64,000 nucleotides of DNA from Allolobophora icterica (Eukaryota; Annelida; Clitellata; Crassiclitellata; Lumbricidae), in NCBI GenBank assembly GCA_963556255.1, contig OY744604.1, positions 71,784,390-71,848,389 of the forward strand. The letters are read 5' to 3'. A program made the translations under genes and the position numbers. The notes under the pieces are model-generated. The model did not search any database. It worked only from the letters and a program-made list of their open reading frames with translations, and was not told the origin of the DNA. This document shows, piece after piece, positions 23,408 through 34,392 of this stretch. Within the stretch, counting starts at the first letter, position 1; each line of letters begins with the position of its first letter.

Positions 23408-23954
23408 TTTCCCAGCAGCCAAAAGCACCATAGTTGCACATACTGCTGCTTATTTTTATAAGATCCATGACAAGCTCACTATTGAAATTAACACAGCTTT
23501 TGATATATCACATTCGTTACTGTTTCTAAGCCTTGGCACATAAACAGTAAGCGATTAATCTTTTCTCTTATCCTCAGGTCCTCCACTTCACACTGTATAG
23601 TTTTGCATTCATAATTATTAGAGCAAAATTCCCAAGAGGGCACAAGTAGATTCCCAGTTAAATAGGCCAAATAAACACAACAGGTGTTTATTTGGCCTAT
23701 TTAACTGGGAATCTACTTGTGCCCTCTTGGGAATTTTGCTCTAATAATTATGAATGCAAAACTATACAGTGTGAAGTGGAGGACCTGAGGATAAGAGAAA
23801 AGATTAATCGCTTACTGTTTATGTGCCAAGGCTTAGAAACAGTAACGAATGTGATATATCAAAAGCTGTGTTAATTTCAATAGTGAGCTTGTCATGGATC
23901 TTATAAAAATAAGCAGCAGTATGTGCAACTATGGTGCTTTTGGCTGCTGGGAAA
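23408..23954. repeat. Long inverted repeat: 271-bp arms, 5-bp loop
   Basis: Arms 23408-23678 and 23684-23954 are reverse complements around the loop aacag. The two arms encode the same 60-residue open frame on opposite strands (23488-23670 minus, 23692-23874 plus), which shows the identity extends over at least those 183 bp. Transcription of either strand would give a long hairpin RNA. It could be a recent inverted duplication, a foldback element or an assembly artefact. The 60-residue frame starts MAYLTGNLLVPSWEF and matches nothing I know. Confidence 0.93.
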
Positions 23955-25235
23955 CCAAGCCTGATCATAACCCTTTTTTAATTGAGAACTTATTTTGTAC
24001 TTTTTTGCCAGCTCTATTGCTTACGTGAAGAAATTGAGCACCTCCCGTATATTCTACTATGGGATCTTTAATTTTTATTCTACTAGAATAGGCTGGGAAC
24101 ATGGCAAGCCCACGATAAAGTGGACATGAAAATTATGGTGGCAGCTTTTTCCGGTTGGAAAACACCATGTTGTCCAGGACCTTTGAGTGCTTCTGGATGA
24201 CAATCTCTTCCTTGATAGTTCTTCCGTGGAGGAGCTTGTCAACTTTCTGCAGGTTCTGCTGTTTACCAGCTGCATCAGACCAGAGTTGTACAATGAAATT
24301 TGTCATTTGATGCCACTGATTATTTGCCACTCCTTCATTTTAATGCACCTGGACATGTTTAAGATGGCTGCTGAAGTTCCGGATATGACAGTTTCATTCC
24401 ATCCTGAGTTGTGTTGCGTGAATCGTCATCAACCTGTTGAAATTCTCACGTGTTTCGAGCTATATGCGAGACGCGATGTGCAATTGAGAGTCGGATCACT
24501 TTCAACTTCTTGCTCTTGGTACAAGCTTTGCTTGTTGATGTGGTCCAGGCAAGTGTGCATTCTTGTCTCTAGCCAACCAGGTTAATGGTCAGTGTGTCCA
24601 GCAGCCCTTGAGTACTTGTTAGTCCCACACTCCTGTACAACAATGAAGACACATCAATGAGACATCATGCTTTCATGCGTATTGGACAAGCCTTCTGGAA
24701 CAACTTCCTCCGGAACTTCTCACACTTCCGAAGAGACAGCTCACGAAACATTTTGAGTTCATATTGATATGCATCTTTTAATTTAGTTTCATGGTCTCTA
24801 CAGTGCTGGCTGTCACAGTGTTCTGCTGTTATGACAAGAATTGCTGTGGTGGTCATTTGTTCGACTCTACTGATTGCTGATGCAGACAATTCTGGCTGGA
24901 AGCTAATGCTGTAGAAAACATAGTAATCCCTTAATATGGATTTTGCAAGTTAAACTTAATTACTGCAGTTATTGTTTTTACTTGACATTGTAAAGTGCTC
25001 TTTTTAGTCGCTGAGCCATTTTTAATTCACTGCCTAATTCTATGGGTTCTGTCACGTGCTTAATGTCATTCAAGTCTAATTTTCATGCGTACGAGTTTGC
25101 CTATTATTTTATTACATATTTGGATTTGCTTTCCTTTCAGTATACTTTTCTCAGCAGTGCAAGCCTGGGTCTTGTGGTAGGTCTAATTGTAACACTAGTC
25201 AGCTGCATTATCACCCGGCCGCCTGTCTCTCTTAG
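23955..25235. other. Unannotated gap with unassigned open frames
   Basis: Several frames are open on both strands (for example 24187-24585 plus and 24665-24889 minus), but none shows a recognised motif. The + frame at 25042-25245 ends in a hydrophobic run (SLGLVVGLIVTLVSCII) after a good acceptor at 25140, but its phase does not match its neighbours. I leave these uncalled. Confidence 0.3.
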
Positions 25236-25390
25236 GGCTAGCTGATCTACTGGAGAATAAATTACGGCATGACATTGAGAAACTAGTGCTTGCCAAGAAT
25301 GTCAGACTGACAAGGCAGGAGTGGCAAGTCCACTATAAATACATGCCAGACCATGGTACACTCCAAAAGTTCTTTGAGCCTCTAGGCTAG
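25236..25390 (+). CDS. Possible terminal exon of unknown gene
   Basis: A pyrimidine-rich acceptor (gcctgtctctcttag) is followed by a phase-1 frame of about 50 codons to TAG. The frame includes LLENKLRHDIEKLVLAKNV and HYKYMPDHGTLQKFFEPLG, a hydrophilic, helix-like composition. No partner exon upstream could be connected with confidence. It may be a host exon or a transposase tail. Confidence 0.25.
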
Positions 25391-25840
25391 TGGTTCCCAG
25401 TAGAGAGGTAAAATCCCAGTAATGGTGTCAGAAGCAGCGGTAATGCCGTGAGGATAGAAGTAAGGCCTGAGATACTACCATGGAGATGGAAATGCAAGCG
25501 TGGTATTTTCCGCAGTACCAGTTTTAAATTTGTCCACTGTAGTAATCTGTTTTAAAAGCTAAATGGGTCTGAAAAAAAAAAGTTATACTGCTATAAAAGT
25601 GAAATCCTTGCATATGTTCGACTTGTTTTCAACTTCAGTTAAGTTTTCTGTATTTAAACTTATTCGGTATTCAAACTTAAGATTTTAATGTAACTATGAT
25701 CTTGGTAAACCTAATGGGGACAGGATAGGGATGGTAGGAAGACCAAATGGGGATGGAGTGGGGATGGAAACCGACATGTAGGGGTGGATCAGATCCATGG
25801 GAATGGGGTAGGGATAGAGACAGATTTAGTCTGTGTCAAT

Positions 25841-26802
25841 TAGGGACCTGCGAATCGGAAATTTTCAGTCGAATCGAATCTCGAATCGAATCGGGGAAAA
25901 GATTCGAATTCGAATCGAATCTCGAATCGAATCAGCGGCTACCAGTTTTATAATAATGAAGCTTGATTGCATAGGCGAACCACAGTATCAATAACTTTTC
26001 TGCAGTTTAAAATCAATTAAACTAAACATTAAGTTAATTAACAGAATTAAAAATAACACAAATAATTAATTGCATAACCGCACTTTGGTGTACATACATC
26101 TAAGCGGAATGTATTACAGAGCTTCTCATTTGAGCCTTTGACGCGAACGATCGATCGCACTCCTTGGTCGCTCGCCTAGCAAAGGTACGGGCTCCAAGAC
26201 AATCGACGGAACTGGAGCCAGACCATTATTTATCTAATTTACATTACATTAATTTACTTAATTTCAGCAGCGGTGAATGCGTGCCGTGAACTAATGACTA
26301 CTGAGTGGTCACTCTAATTTCGTACAATATGATTGGCCATAACAACACGGTCGACACCTGGTCCACACGCCGCGTGACTTCATTCGTAAAGTCACTAATT
26401 ATAGGCCCCTATGCAGCTATACAAAATAGGCTGTACACAATTAAAAGCTAGAGGTCGACCTCACATCGCATACCTACTCAATCCAGCGCGACCGATTTTC
26501 AAACCTACTATTTTCAAATGAGAAGCTCTGAGTATAGCATTCTAATTATAAACCCTTTTCTTGCCAGAGGGTTTGCTGTCGTCGCGTGCCGCGTTTCACG
26601 CAGAAATTCAACAACCAATTCAAGGGCAGTTAACAATTAAACCAATTAGTTTACAACAAAGTGCGTCAAGAGCGTCAAGGGATAATCATTTTTCGGAAAA
26701 ATGATTCGAAATTTTTCGAATCATGACATCGTTTTCGAATCGAATCGAATACCGCCGTCCGATTCGTTTTCGAATCGAATATCGAAGCTTCGCAGGTCCC
26801 TA
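25841..26802. mobile_element. hAT MITE with 'cgaatcgaatc' subterminal repeats
   Basis: Ends tagggacctgcgaa and ttcgcaggtcccta are perfect 14-bp inverted repeats. The flanks 25833-25840 and 26803-26810 are both gtgtcaat. Arrays of 'gaatcgaatc' occupy both subterminal regions. The 962-bp element has no coding capacity. Confidence 0.94.
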
Positions 26803-27227
26803 GTGTCAATCTCTATTTCCCAACCTTTTTCAGAGCACAACATCCTTACTAACGCAATGGCAGGTTCACAGCACCTTTGAGCTTAATTTCACCTATGTTT
26901 TCTTCAAGTTAGTTGTTTAATTGCTGACGAGCGATGTTCCTAGTATTCAGCCACTGCGTTGCAACTATTTCTACACTACTTTAGGTTTTAAAAAATAATT
27001 TTATTCCTATGTCAATAGTAATAATCATAGTTTTTCAAACGTTTTTGACAGAGGTGCTGCACAAATCTTATGATTTTCTATCATCCTGCCACGGCACCCG
27101 TAAGGCAGGTTCACAGCAGAGTAGTTTGTTTTGAGTTGACTAATAATGTGAGAAATTGTCAAGTTTTATTTTGGTTGAGTTTGCATATGATTGAGCTTTA
27201 ACTTTATTACATGTTATTGTTTTGCAG

Positions 27228-28085
27228 TCAATAAATTATCTATTTTGGAAATGCAGCTTACTATGTGTACTGGTATTCAACCTCCTAAAGATATTTTCAA
27301 TATGCCATTCGGCCAAGTGATGAAAGATATATCAAATATTTTGGAAATATGGCTTGCTACATGTACTGGTATTCAGCCTCCTAAAGATATTTTCAATATG
27401 CCATTCGGCCAAGTGATGAAAGATATATCAGATATTTTGGAAATATGGCTTGCTACATGTACTGGTATTCAGCCTCCTAAAGATATTTTCAATATGCCAT
27501 TCGGCCAAGTGATGAAAGATATATCAGATATTTTGGAAATATGGCTTGCTACATGTACTGGTATTCAGCCTCCTAAAGATATTTTCAATATGCCATTCGG
27601 CCAAGTGATGAAAGATATATCAGATATTTTGGAAATATGGCTTGCTACATGTACTGGTATTCAGCCTCCTAAAGATATTTTCAATATGCCATTCGGCCAA
27701 GTGATGAAAGATATATCAGATATTTTGGAAATATGGCTTGCTACATGTAATGGTATTCAACCTCTTAAAGATATTTTCAATATACCATTCGGCCAAGTGA
27801 TGAAAGATATATCAGATATTTTGGAAATATGGCTTGCTACATGTTCTGGTATTCAACCTCCTAAAGATATTTTCAATATGCCATTCGGCCAAGTGATGAA
27901 AGATATATCAAATATTTTGGAAATATGGCTGAACACTAATTATTCGACTGCTGAGGGAAAGAAAGGTATACTAGAAAATGCCAGTGAAGACATGTCTAAC
28001 AAGAGAACTCCAGAAGTACCTGATAAAAATATTGAAACTACTAAGACCAGTAACTTTGGAAATTTGGAGTATTCCTCAATTCAGG
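27228..28085 (+). CDS. Gene C: exon with seven 32-residue tandem repeats
   Basis: Seen: acceptor ttattgttttgcag, donor g|gtaaga, 858 bp, phase 1 at both ends, uninterrupted frame. A 96-bp unit is repeated seven times from about 27266 to 27937, each copy exactly 32 residues. Each unit holds CTGIQPPKDIFNMPFGQ, then VMKDISDILEIWLAT. Copies 2-5 appear nearly identical, copy 6 differs (CNGIQPLKDIFNIPF) and copy 7 has CSGIQ. After the repeats comes a polar region with NYS and NAS sequons (EGKKGILENASEDMSN). The next exon encodes a membrane span, so the repeats are probably extracellular. I recognise no known repeat family. Exact codon periodicity and intact frame argue for coding function. Confidence 0.72.
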
Positions 28086-28863
28086 GTAAGAGTTTTGGAC
28101 CTCTGACGAGTTTTCTTTTTTGCAGTGGCACTATAGAAATTGCTTAAGTATAAATTTAATGCTGCACAGAAGCAACTGCAAGTCAATGTTAGAAATACTG
28201 AAAAAGATTTAGAAGCTGACTCAGTAAGCAGTTGGTGTGATGGTGACAAGCAAAATAACACTGATGACAAATCTTTATTCCAATTTCCAGTTCAACAACT
28301 TGCATGTTCTACAACTCTTAACTGTCCTGCTAATTCCACTTTGTTCTACTTGACTAATTCTCCTTCCTAGCATTTATTTAAAGTTGTAAATAATTATCTG
28401 TGTAGATGCTCAGTCAACAGGCTGTTTATTAATAATGATTAAATTACAACTTATGCTTGCATTTATTATTCTTGATTCAAGATCTTTCTTTACACTTTAT
28501 AATGCTTCCCTACTCACTATTAAATTCAATTACGGTATTTCATTAGATTGGTTCCCTAATGGCCAACCAGTCTTGTTTGAATTGTCTGGTTCCTATTTTT
28601 TTCCCTAACATTAAGCTGACACTAGTAATCTATCTCAGATGGTAGGCAACCACGAAAGATTATATCATCATTATTTTTATTCTTATTATAATTATTAACG
28701 AAAATTTGTAATTTATACAGTTACTCAGAAATATGAATCTGATGTGGGTCAGTGTATGTATTTACTTGTATTGGATTGTTTTAAGTTAGCAACATAGATG
28801 TGATTCCAAATCCAGTTTGAAACTTTGTCATTTTGCCAGTTGAAAGAAATACATTCATTTCAG
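28086..28863 (+). other. Gene C intron
   Basis: Contains an alternative strong acceptor (ttttcttttttgcag, ending 28125). The phase-1 continuation from it stops after three codons, so using it would truncate the protein before the membrane span. A 76-residue frame at 28140-28370 starts just after an in-frame TAG and is not connected to gene C. Confidence 0.4.
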
Positions 28864-29006
28864 ATGTTTCCATGGTAAATGGTAACAACTGGTCTGAGCC
28901 AGATCAACTCCTTGTTATTCTGCTGACTATTCTACTGTTTATTTTGCGCAAGGCTGGAGTTCCGGAATGGAAGAAAGAAAAGTTAGTTAATGATTTCCTG
29001 AATTAA
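28864..29006 (+). CDS. Gene C: transmembrane exon
   Basis: Acceptor acattcatttcag, phase-1 entry matching 28085. The frame encodes a short stalk with an NWS sequon, a hydrophobic span (LLVILLTILLFIL), then RKAGVPEWKKEK and a stop TAA at 29004-29006. This is a type I anchor with a short basic tail. Alternatively a weak donor (a|gttagt, after 28981) could splice in phase 2 to an exon at 30238, linking gene C to gene B. Confidence 0.62.
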
Positions 29007-29756
29007 TTTTTAATTTTAAAGCAGGCTTCAGATTTATGTTTTATGGATTATCTTGGATTCTGCTGTGCTATACTGATACACACGTCTAAAGCTTGTTTGA
29101 ACTTTATGTTTTCAATTAAACTGATTTTTCTACTTAACTCACACATTCCTTCAACATCTCTGTTTCTGACTATACTTTCACTTTCTGATTTTCCTTCAAG
29201 AGTTTGACCAATGAACATCGTCACTTCACTTTAATATTTCTGGGCATATCTTGGTCTCTTCCAATTACATTCTGGCTTCATACATTTTCATTTCTCTTCC
29301 ATCTTGTCAGCTGCAACGAGCACTTCATATGATGCTCTTACTTAGTAGCAATGTTAAAGCATGTTATGGCTAGCTTGTCCTTCAGGCCAGAAGTTACCTT
29401 GACCTTGCCACTTGACTTAGGAAATTCTAGAAATATTCAAAAAGGTAGTTAAAACAGCACCGTGGTGGTTGATTCGAGTTCTTTTGGTGAAATGCAAGCG
29501 TGACAGCTTATTACCTGTATGGGTGTAAAGTTTGTATCCCAGGGCATTCTGTGAAAGTAGCAATTCATTGTTGAGCATTGTAACGTATGATAATGATAAT
29601 ATTAATAATTATTTGAAATAATAAAGTAATTTCTAACATAACGGGTGACACAAGAGAAACCAGTTACCTTTTCCAGCACATTGCTATTGCAATCCAACTC
29701 TTTAACACCATTGCCTTCAACAGAACATTTGCTGCATTGGATCATGACAAGATTAG
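29007..29756. other. Intergenic or intron gap
   Basis: No exon or element recognised. An AATAAA at 29620-29625 could serve gene C. Confidence 0.4.
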
Positions 29757-30036
29757 GGGGTCCATAGAGTAGTGGTAACATCACTGGCGTGAAGTGCAGT
29801 AGGTAGCGGGATCGTCTCCCGTAACCCTCTCAAGGTCCACTCGGCCTATCATTCGCGAGATGGCGCGTGTGTGAAAATGAGATGTAGGACGTGATGGGCG
29901 CCTTGCAAGGCTGCCGTATACAGTTAAAATTCGACTCCTGTAATAACTTGTGATCATACGTTCATACTGATTTGTAATCATACTGTGTAATTGTCAGTTT
30001 GAAGATATTAAACGAAGATTATTATTATTATTATTA
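29757..30036 (+). mobile_element. tRNA-derived SINE copy
   Basis: The head 'ggtccatagagtagtggtaa', B-box-like 'gggatcgtctcccg', body 'cgcgagatggcgcg' and terminal (ATT)n match the copies at 20392 and (minus) 11545. It lies between genes C and B on the same strand. Confidence 0.82.
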
Positions 30037-30259
30037 GCCATCCAGAATGTTTTGTTCTACAGCTTTGGTCAGAGCCCTGGGCATTCACTCAGAGGGGGGA
30101 ATTAGTTGTTGAAGACTGCTAGTGTTATTTTTGCACTCTTGCGTCTTCAGGAGGCTTTGAAGACTTATTGGTAATAGAAGAATGAGAGATTAACCTTACT
30201 ATTTTGATATTGATATTATTTCCATTTTGTGTTTCAGGACACAAAAAGGTCATCAAAAC

Positions 30260-30293
30260 ATGAAAAGAATCTGGAACAAATCTGTTTTTCTTG
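30260..30293 (+). CDS. Gene B: possible first coding exon
   Basis: An ATG starts MKRIWNKSVFL and runs to a donor (g|gtaata) in phase 1, compatible with the exon at 32337. An acceptor (attttgtgtttcag) ends at 30237. The segment could therefore be an internal exon joined in phase 2 to gene C's membrane exon, or a first coding exon with untranslated sequence upstream. Evidence is phase compatibility and splice sites only. Confidence 0.35.
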
Positions 30294-30371
30294 GTAATAT
30301 GTTTGTTTTACCAAATTTTATGTATTTCTGTAATGAATGTGCAATGAAATGTATTCATATGATATATATAA

Positions 30372-30595
30372 TATGACTAGTGCATTAACCCGTCATAAAT
30401 TATGACGTGACGACAGTGTATCATTATAGGCCTATATGTATCGTTTGTCAAAATGCTCTGATCGCCGTCGTCAAGACGACCGTCGTCAAGACGGCAGTAC
30501 AAACGGTTTCACAATTATAGAACACAAGCCGTTTGTGACGTAGCGTCCTGCGACAGACAAATTTGCATATAAGGAAACTATATGTATAGATTGTT
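30372..30595. repeat. Dispersed repeat, copy 2
   Basis: Begins 'gactagtgcattaacccgtc' and ends near 'atatgtatagattg'. It shares 'tttgtgacgtagcgtcc' and cgtcgtcaagac words with 21902-22080. A short internal duplication of 'cgtcgtcaagacg' is visible at about 30466-30495. Confidence 0.6.
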
Positions 30596-31180
30596 CATAG
30601 ACTATTAATTTACTATTAATTAGAAGCATTTATTTCTTGAATGCTATATTCTTTGATTGCTTTTATTTGGAAATTGGTGTATATTATTTATACAATGGTT
30701 CTGAAGAGTTTTCAGACCTTAAACCTTTGACCATAAAACTTCTTGATTTATCAAGCTGGTGGTTCTGAATAATTGTTTGAATGACTCTAATCTATCATGA
30801 AATTACACACCACTGACTAGCTTCTGTCTCAGTATGTGTCAAGTTCTTAGCTGCGAGGCAAGAACTTGCATGACTTTTGGTAAGTAGAAATTTGCTGCCT
30901 GCATAGGAATATAGGAATATTCATCAGTACCCCATTTGTGTGTCTTCACATTGAAATATCTGCAGATGCTCTGCTGTGCATTACAGAGAGGTTCTGTAGG
31001 TCAAGAAACTGGCTTTCTGATTTTATATATCTTAAGTTATAATTGTCATTCTTAGGCCTATCTGTTTAATACACAAACTGTGAATTCCTTGCATCGCTTA
31101 GAGCCCTAGGAATAAGAATAAACTAGTAGGATAATGAAAAAAGCTAATCCACCGTTCCCTCAGCACATGGAAACATATGT

Positions 31181-31182
<2 letters not shown>

Positions 31183-31226
<44 letters not shown>
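31183..31226. repeat. (TA)n microsatellite
   Basis: A run of TA dinucleotides with one 'tg' interruption. The poly-Ile-Tyr open frame over it is an artefact. The flanks hold repeated 'aagaatattagaata' words to about 31390. Confidence 0.9.
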
Positions 31227-31707
31227 CATGCGTATAATTATGATAAGTAAAACTGTAATCAGTGTTAAGACATGCGATGTAAGAAACTGTACAGTGTTTG
31301 TGAACATAAATTGAGCAAAGTGCACCAGGAGTATTAGAATAAGAAGACTAGCATAAGAATATTAGAATAAGAATATTAGAACAGGAATATAGTGCACTCA
31401 TTATAAAAATGCATTTTTTGGAACTCATACCAAGTGTCGCCTTAGAACATGGTCTTTCTATAAGCAAGTTTATTTTCTGTTGGTGTATCTGTGTTATTCA
31501 TTACTCATCTTATAATATAGTGTCTGGTGTAAGTGAAAATGTTGTCTAAATCTCAGTTTAAGTTAAGGTCATTGCACTCCTAGGTATTTGTTTTTACGCT
31601 ATGTAGGCTTACTTATGTCTAAACTACATAATAGCATGTACGTAATGGCCTGATTGTATACTCAATTTTACCTTTGCTTATATATATAACATATATATAA
31701 TATATAT

Positions 31708-31990
31708 GTGCGGCACGATGATCTAGTGGTGTTTGCTCACGGAGCATGCGGTTGCCGGTTCGACTCCGTGTAATGACCCTGGGCAAGTTGTTTGCGCACA
31801 CCGTGCCTCTGTCACCAAGCAGTATAATTTGGTACCAGCGTAAGCTGGGAAGTAAATGGCAAGTTCTGCGATATCACTGGCCCCGTGTCCAGGACCTTGG
31901 GATTCGTCCATTGCCGGCTCAAGGGCCTAGAAAAGGAAATGAGCCCCTCTCCTACGGGCGCTGAGCCCATGGTTCTCTTTACTTTACTGT
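31708..31990 (+). mobile_element. tRNA-derived SINE of a third type
   Basis: The head 'gcggcacgatgatctagtgg' (A-box-like) and 'ggttcgactcc' (a good B box) are spaced as in a tRNA. About 215 bp of unrelated body follow, including 'gcaagttgtttgcgcacacc'. The tRNA-like part does not fold as an intact tRNA by eye, and the body continues past it, so I call a SINE rather than a functional tRNA gene. Confidence 0.72.
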
Positions 31991-32336
31991 TGGCAAGTGT
32001 AATATGTTTATTTGTTATTTTGTCTTGTTAGCCTAACTACATTTCTTAGAGATGCAGTTCTTGAATTAGATCATTACCAGACATTTAACAGAGGACATAA
32101 ATTTAGTTATTCCTGGCACAGTTTGTGGCTAAAATTATTCAGACAGCAGAAATGGTAGCACTCTGGCACTTTTTTAATGCAAAGCCGTAGTTGGTAAAGT
32201 TGTTTACATTAAATACTGTTCAGTTGTATAATAGTCATATTATGCCATACAAATATTTTAAAATGTAAGGCTTTAATTGGTACCATTACGCTGTTTACTA
32301 TTTGTTAAATTTGGTGTTTCTGGTTTAATATTTTAG

Positions 32337-32432
32337 GAGCAGGAAATCCCAGAGAGTATCCGTTAAGCAGTAACAAATCTAGAGGAAAGTCCTGGTTGAC
32401 AACTAGATGGCTGTGGATTGCTGTTTTGTGTG
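32337..32432 (+). CDS. Gene B: exon with hydrophobic leader-like segment
   Basis: Acceptor gtttaatattttag, donor g|gtatag, 96 bp, phase 1 at both ends. It encodes a basic region (NPREYPLSSNKSRGKSW) followed by LTTRWLWIAVLC. Spliced to the Ig exon it would give WLWIAVLCGSSYSSTVDA, which resembles the hydrophobic core and cleavage region of a long signal peptide. It has no internal Met, so translation would begin in the preceding exon. Alternatively it could form a second membrane-associated segment if joined to gene C. Confidence 0.45.
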
Positions 32433-33111
32433 GTATAGATATCTTTATGGAACAACATTAGTCTATATATAATTAACTCAGCTTATTTAATAAAACTGGA
32501 AATAATTCTTCTCGTATTTAGTAATGTCTTAAAACATGGTGCATATGGGTAAGTGACCAATGCTTTTCATTATAACTAATATTTAACATAATGCGTGTTC
32601 TATTGGAGTTTAATGTTGGTGCAAATGAGGTTGTCATGTATATTTAGAAGATCAGTCCACTAGGACAGAAAGGCAGTTGATGCTAGATTTAATTTGAAAG
32701 AAAAGTCTTAAGTTGAGAATGAAATGACAAAAGCACTGAGCTGAATGAACTCAAACAGGAAGAAAGAGATGCAAAATAGGTTCAGAAACAGTTCATTCAC
32801 CAAGAACATTTCTGTTCGTAGCTATATTCACATGACCTGGTTGAATAATGATATGTCTGTGAAATACGGACTTATTTTAAGTATTGTGGGTGACCAAAGT
32901 TCGATGTTATATAAACTATGAGCCCCAATTTTAAACAAATCCTTTGTTGAGCACAAAGCCAATGCAAAGATTTGAGCACAGGTGTAATATGTTCACATTT
33001 TGATGTATTAAGTTATGGCTCAAGCCAATGAGTTCTGGACTCTGGAGTTTCAACTTGTTTGACTTTGTGATTCCAACATGGAGTCAGTTACAGTAATCAA
33101 GGTTCACCTTG

Positions 33112-33381
33112 TCACCTTGTGCCGTCAGTTCGTGGAACTCTAGCGACCGTCATGACCAGCCTCCTCCATTCCTCCCTGTTCCGTACTGCGTCCCTTAGTT
33201 GTGCAAGGTTCATCGCTGTCCTCCTGTGTATCTCCTCCATCCATCGAGTTCTCGGGCGGCCCCTTTTCCTCACCCCCTCTCCGCACGCCAGCATCATCTC
33301 CTTCTCCAACCCGTCTGCTCTCACCACGTGTCCAAAGTACATCAATTTCTGTCTGATGGCCCTTTGTTGTAGTGTCATCAA
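33112..33381 (-). pseudogene. Non-LTR retrotransposon C-terminal fragment
   Basis: The minus frame reads KLMYFGHVVRADGLEKEMM, then KRGRPRTRWMEEIHRRT, and ends with EEWRRLVMTVA. The 'FGHV.R ... KRGRP..RW ... R..WR.LV' pattern is a hallmark of the C-terminus of many animal non-LTR reverse transcriptase ORFs. It is a 5'-truncated copy inside the gene B intron. Confidence 0.8.
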
Positions 33382-34392
33382 GGTTACATGGAGACTAATG
33401 CAATTGTCATAGATATCCTTGAAGACACAGGAACATTACACCTAATTCTGCATATGTCACAAATGTACATGTATGACAACTTGCAAATACCATTCAGATA
33501 GTCTGGGAAAGTGGAGTCTACTTTTTTATATGGAGCGGGTGTCTTCGTGGACCAATCTTCTATGTATTGACCAGATTGTGGCTTGGTTTTGATGTAAAAG
33601 TTACTAATCAACAATAATATAACAATTAATTATATAATAAAAGTAGAAGCAGTAGTAGTAATAATTAATTAAAAATCTACAATACGTAAGTAATAGCAGA
33701 TCTGATAAGCGGATGTATATAAACTTCCTTCTATTTGTAATGACAATCTAAGGCATTCTGAGCCCTGTGTAAGGGAATGATGATGTGTCATTAGTTGATA
33801 GTACTACTAAAAGGTTTATCAATAGATTAGCTTTTCAAGCCATCCTAATCTGCTTCCGCTGCTACACTACCCCATGGCCACCATCACTCCAGAGCCACCA
33901 TCACACAATGAATGGGTCCACCATCACCCCATGGTCAATCCAGGTACGTGACTGTGCTGCTGAAAGACTTAATGCATTAAGCACGCATAAGCAGAAGAGA
34001 TGAATAGCTTGTCTAGAGCCACAAGCAGGACAAGAGATCGGGGATGATAGTAGCTTGCACAACAGACACCTCTGGACTAACAAGACAGTCTTGTGGGTTG
34101 AGTGATGATGGGCAGCTGGTTCATCAAGAACTGTACAAGTGCGCAGCTAACTTAGTTCTTGACAGAAAGCTTAGCAGTTGCCAATGACATTTGCTGCAAT
34201 TATCTGACCTGCATCATACGAATTTTGATGCATTAGTAATTTTTAATGATATAATTTGAATTTTAAAGCCCAAATTTTGATTAACAAGAGGCAGTTATTG
34301 TTTTTTCTCTGTTATTTTTATTAAATTTGTAACCATGTACAGCAGGGTGTTTTTATGATGCACATGATTTTTTTAACTCAAAGATCTTTTAA
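33382..34392. other. Gene B intron sequence, mostly unassigned
   Basis: About 33530-33610 resembles the tail region shared with 3540-3670 and 42770-42880. Beyond that I see AT-rich DNA with two head-on open frames near 33785-34083 that lack motifs. Confidence 0.35.

Noticed and set aside
24187..24889. Overlapping open frames on both strands resembling a host gene
   Set aside because: No domain or motif could be recognised and no exon borders fit; possibly decayed, but I cannot support a call.
27266..27937. CRISPR-like array
   Set aside because: The 96-bp units are contiguous with no unique spacers and keep a coding frame inside a eukaryotic exon.
28140..28370. 76-residue open frame downstream of a strong acceptor
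   Set aside because: It lies just after an in-frame TAG in the only frame linked to that acceptor, starts at TTG and does not match gene C phase.
31708..31775. Functional tRNA gene
   Set aside because: A and B boxes are present, but no complete cloverleaf is evident by eye and the sequence continues into a SINE body; tRNAscan-SE would settle it.
33785..34083. Head-on open frames of 60-72 residues
   Set aside because: Cys-containing minus frame looked protein-like, but has no domain, splice sites or partner.
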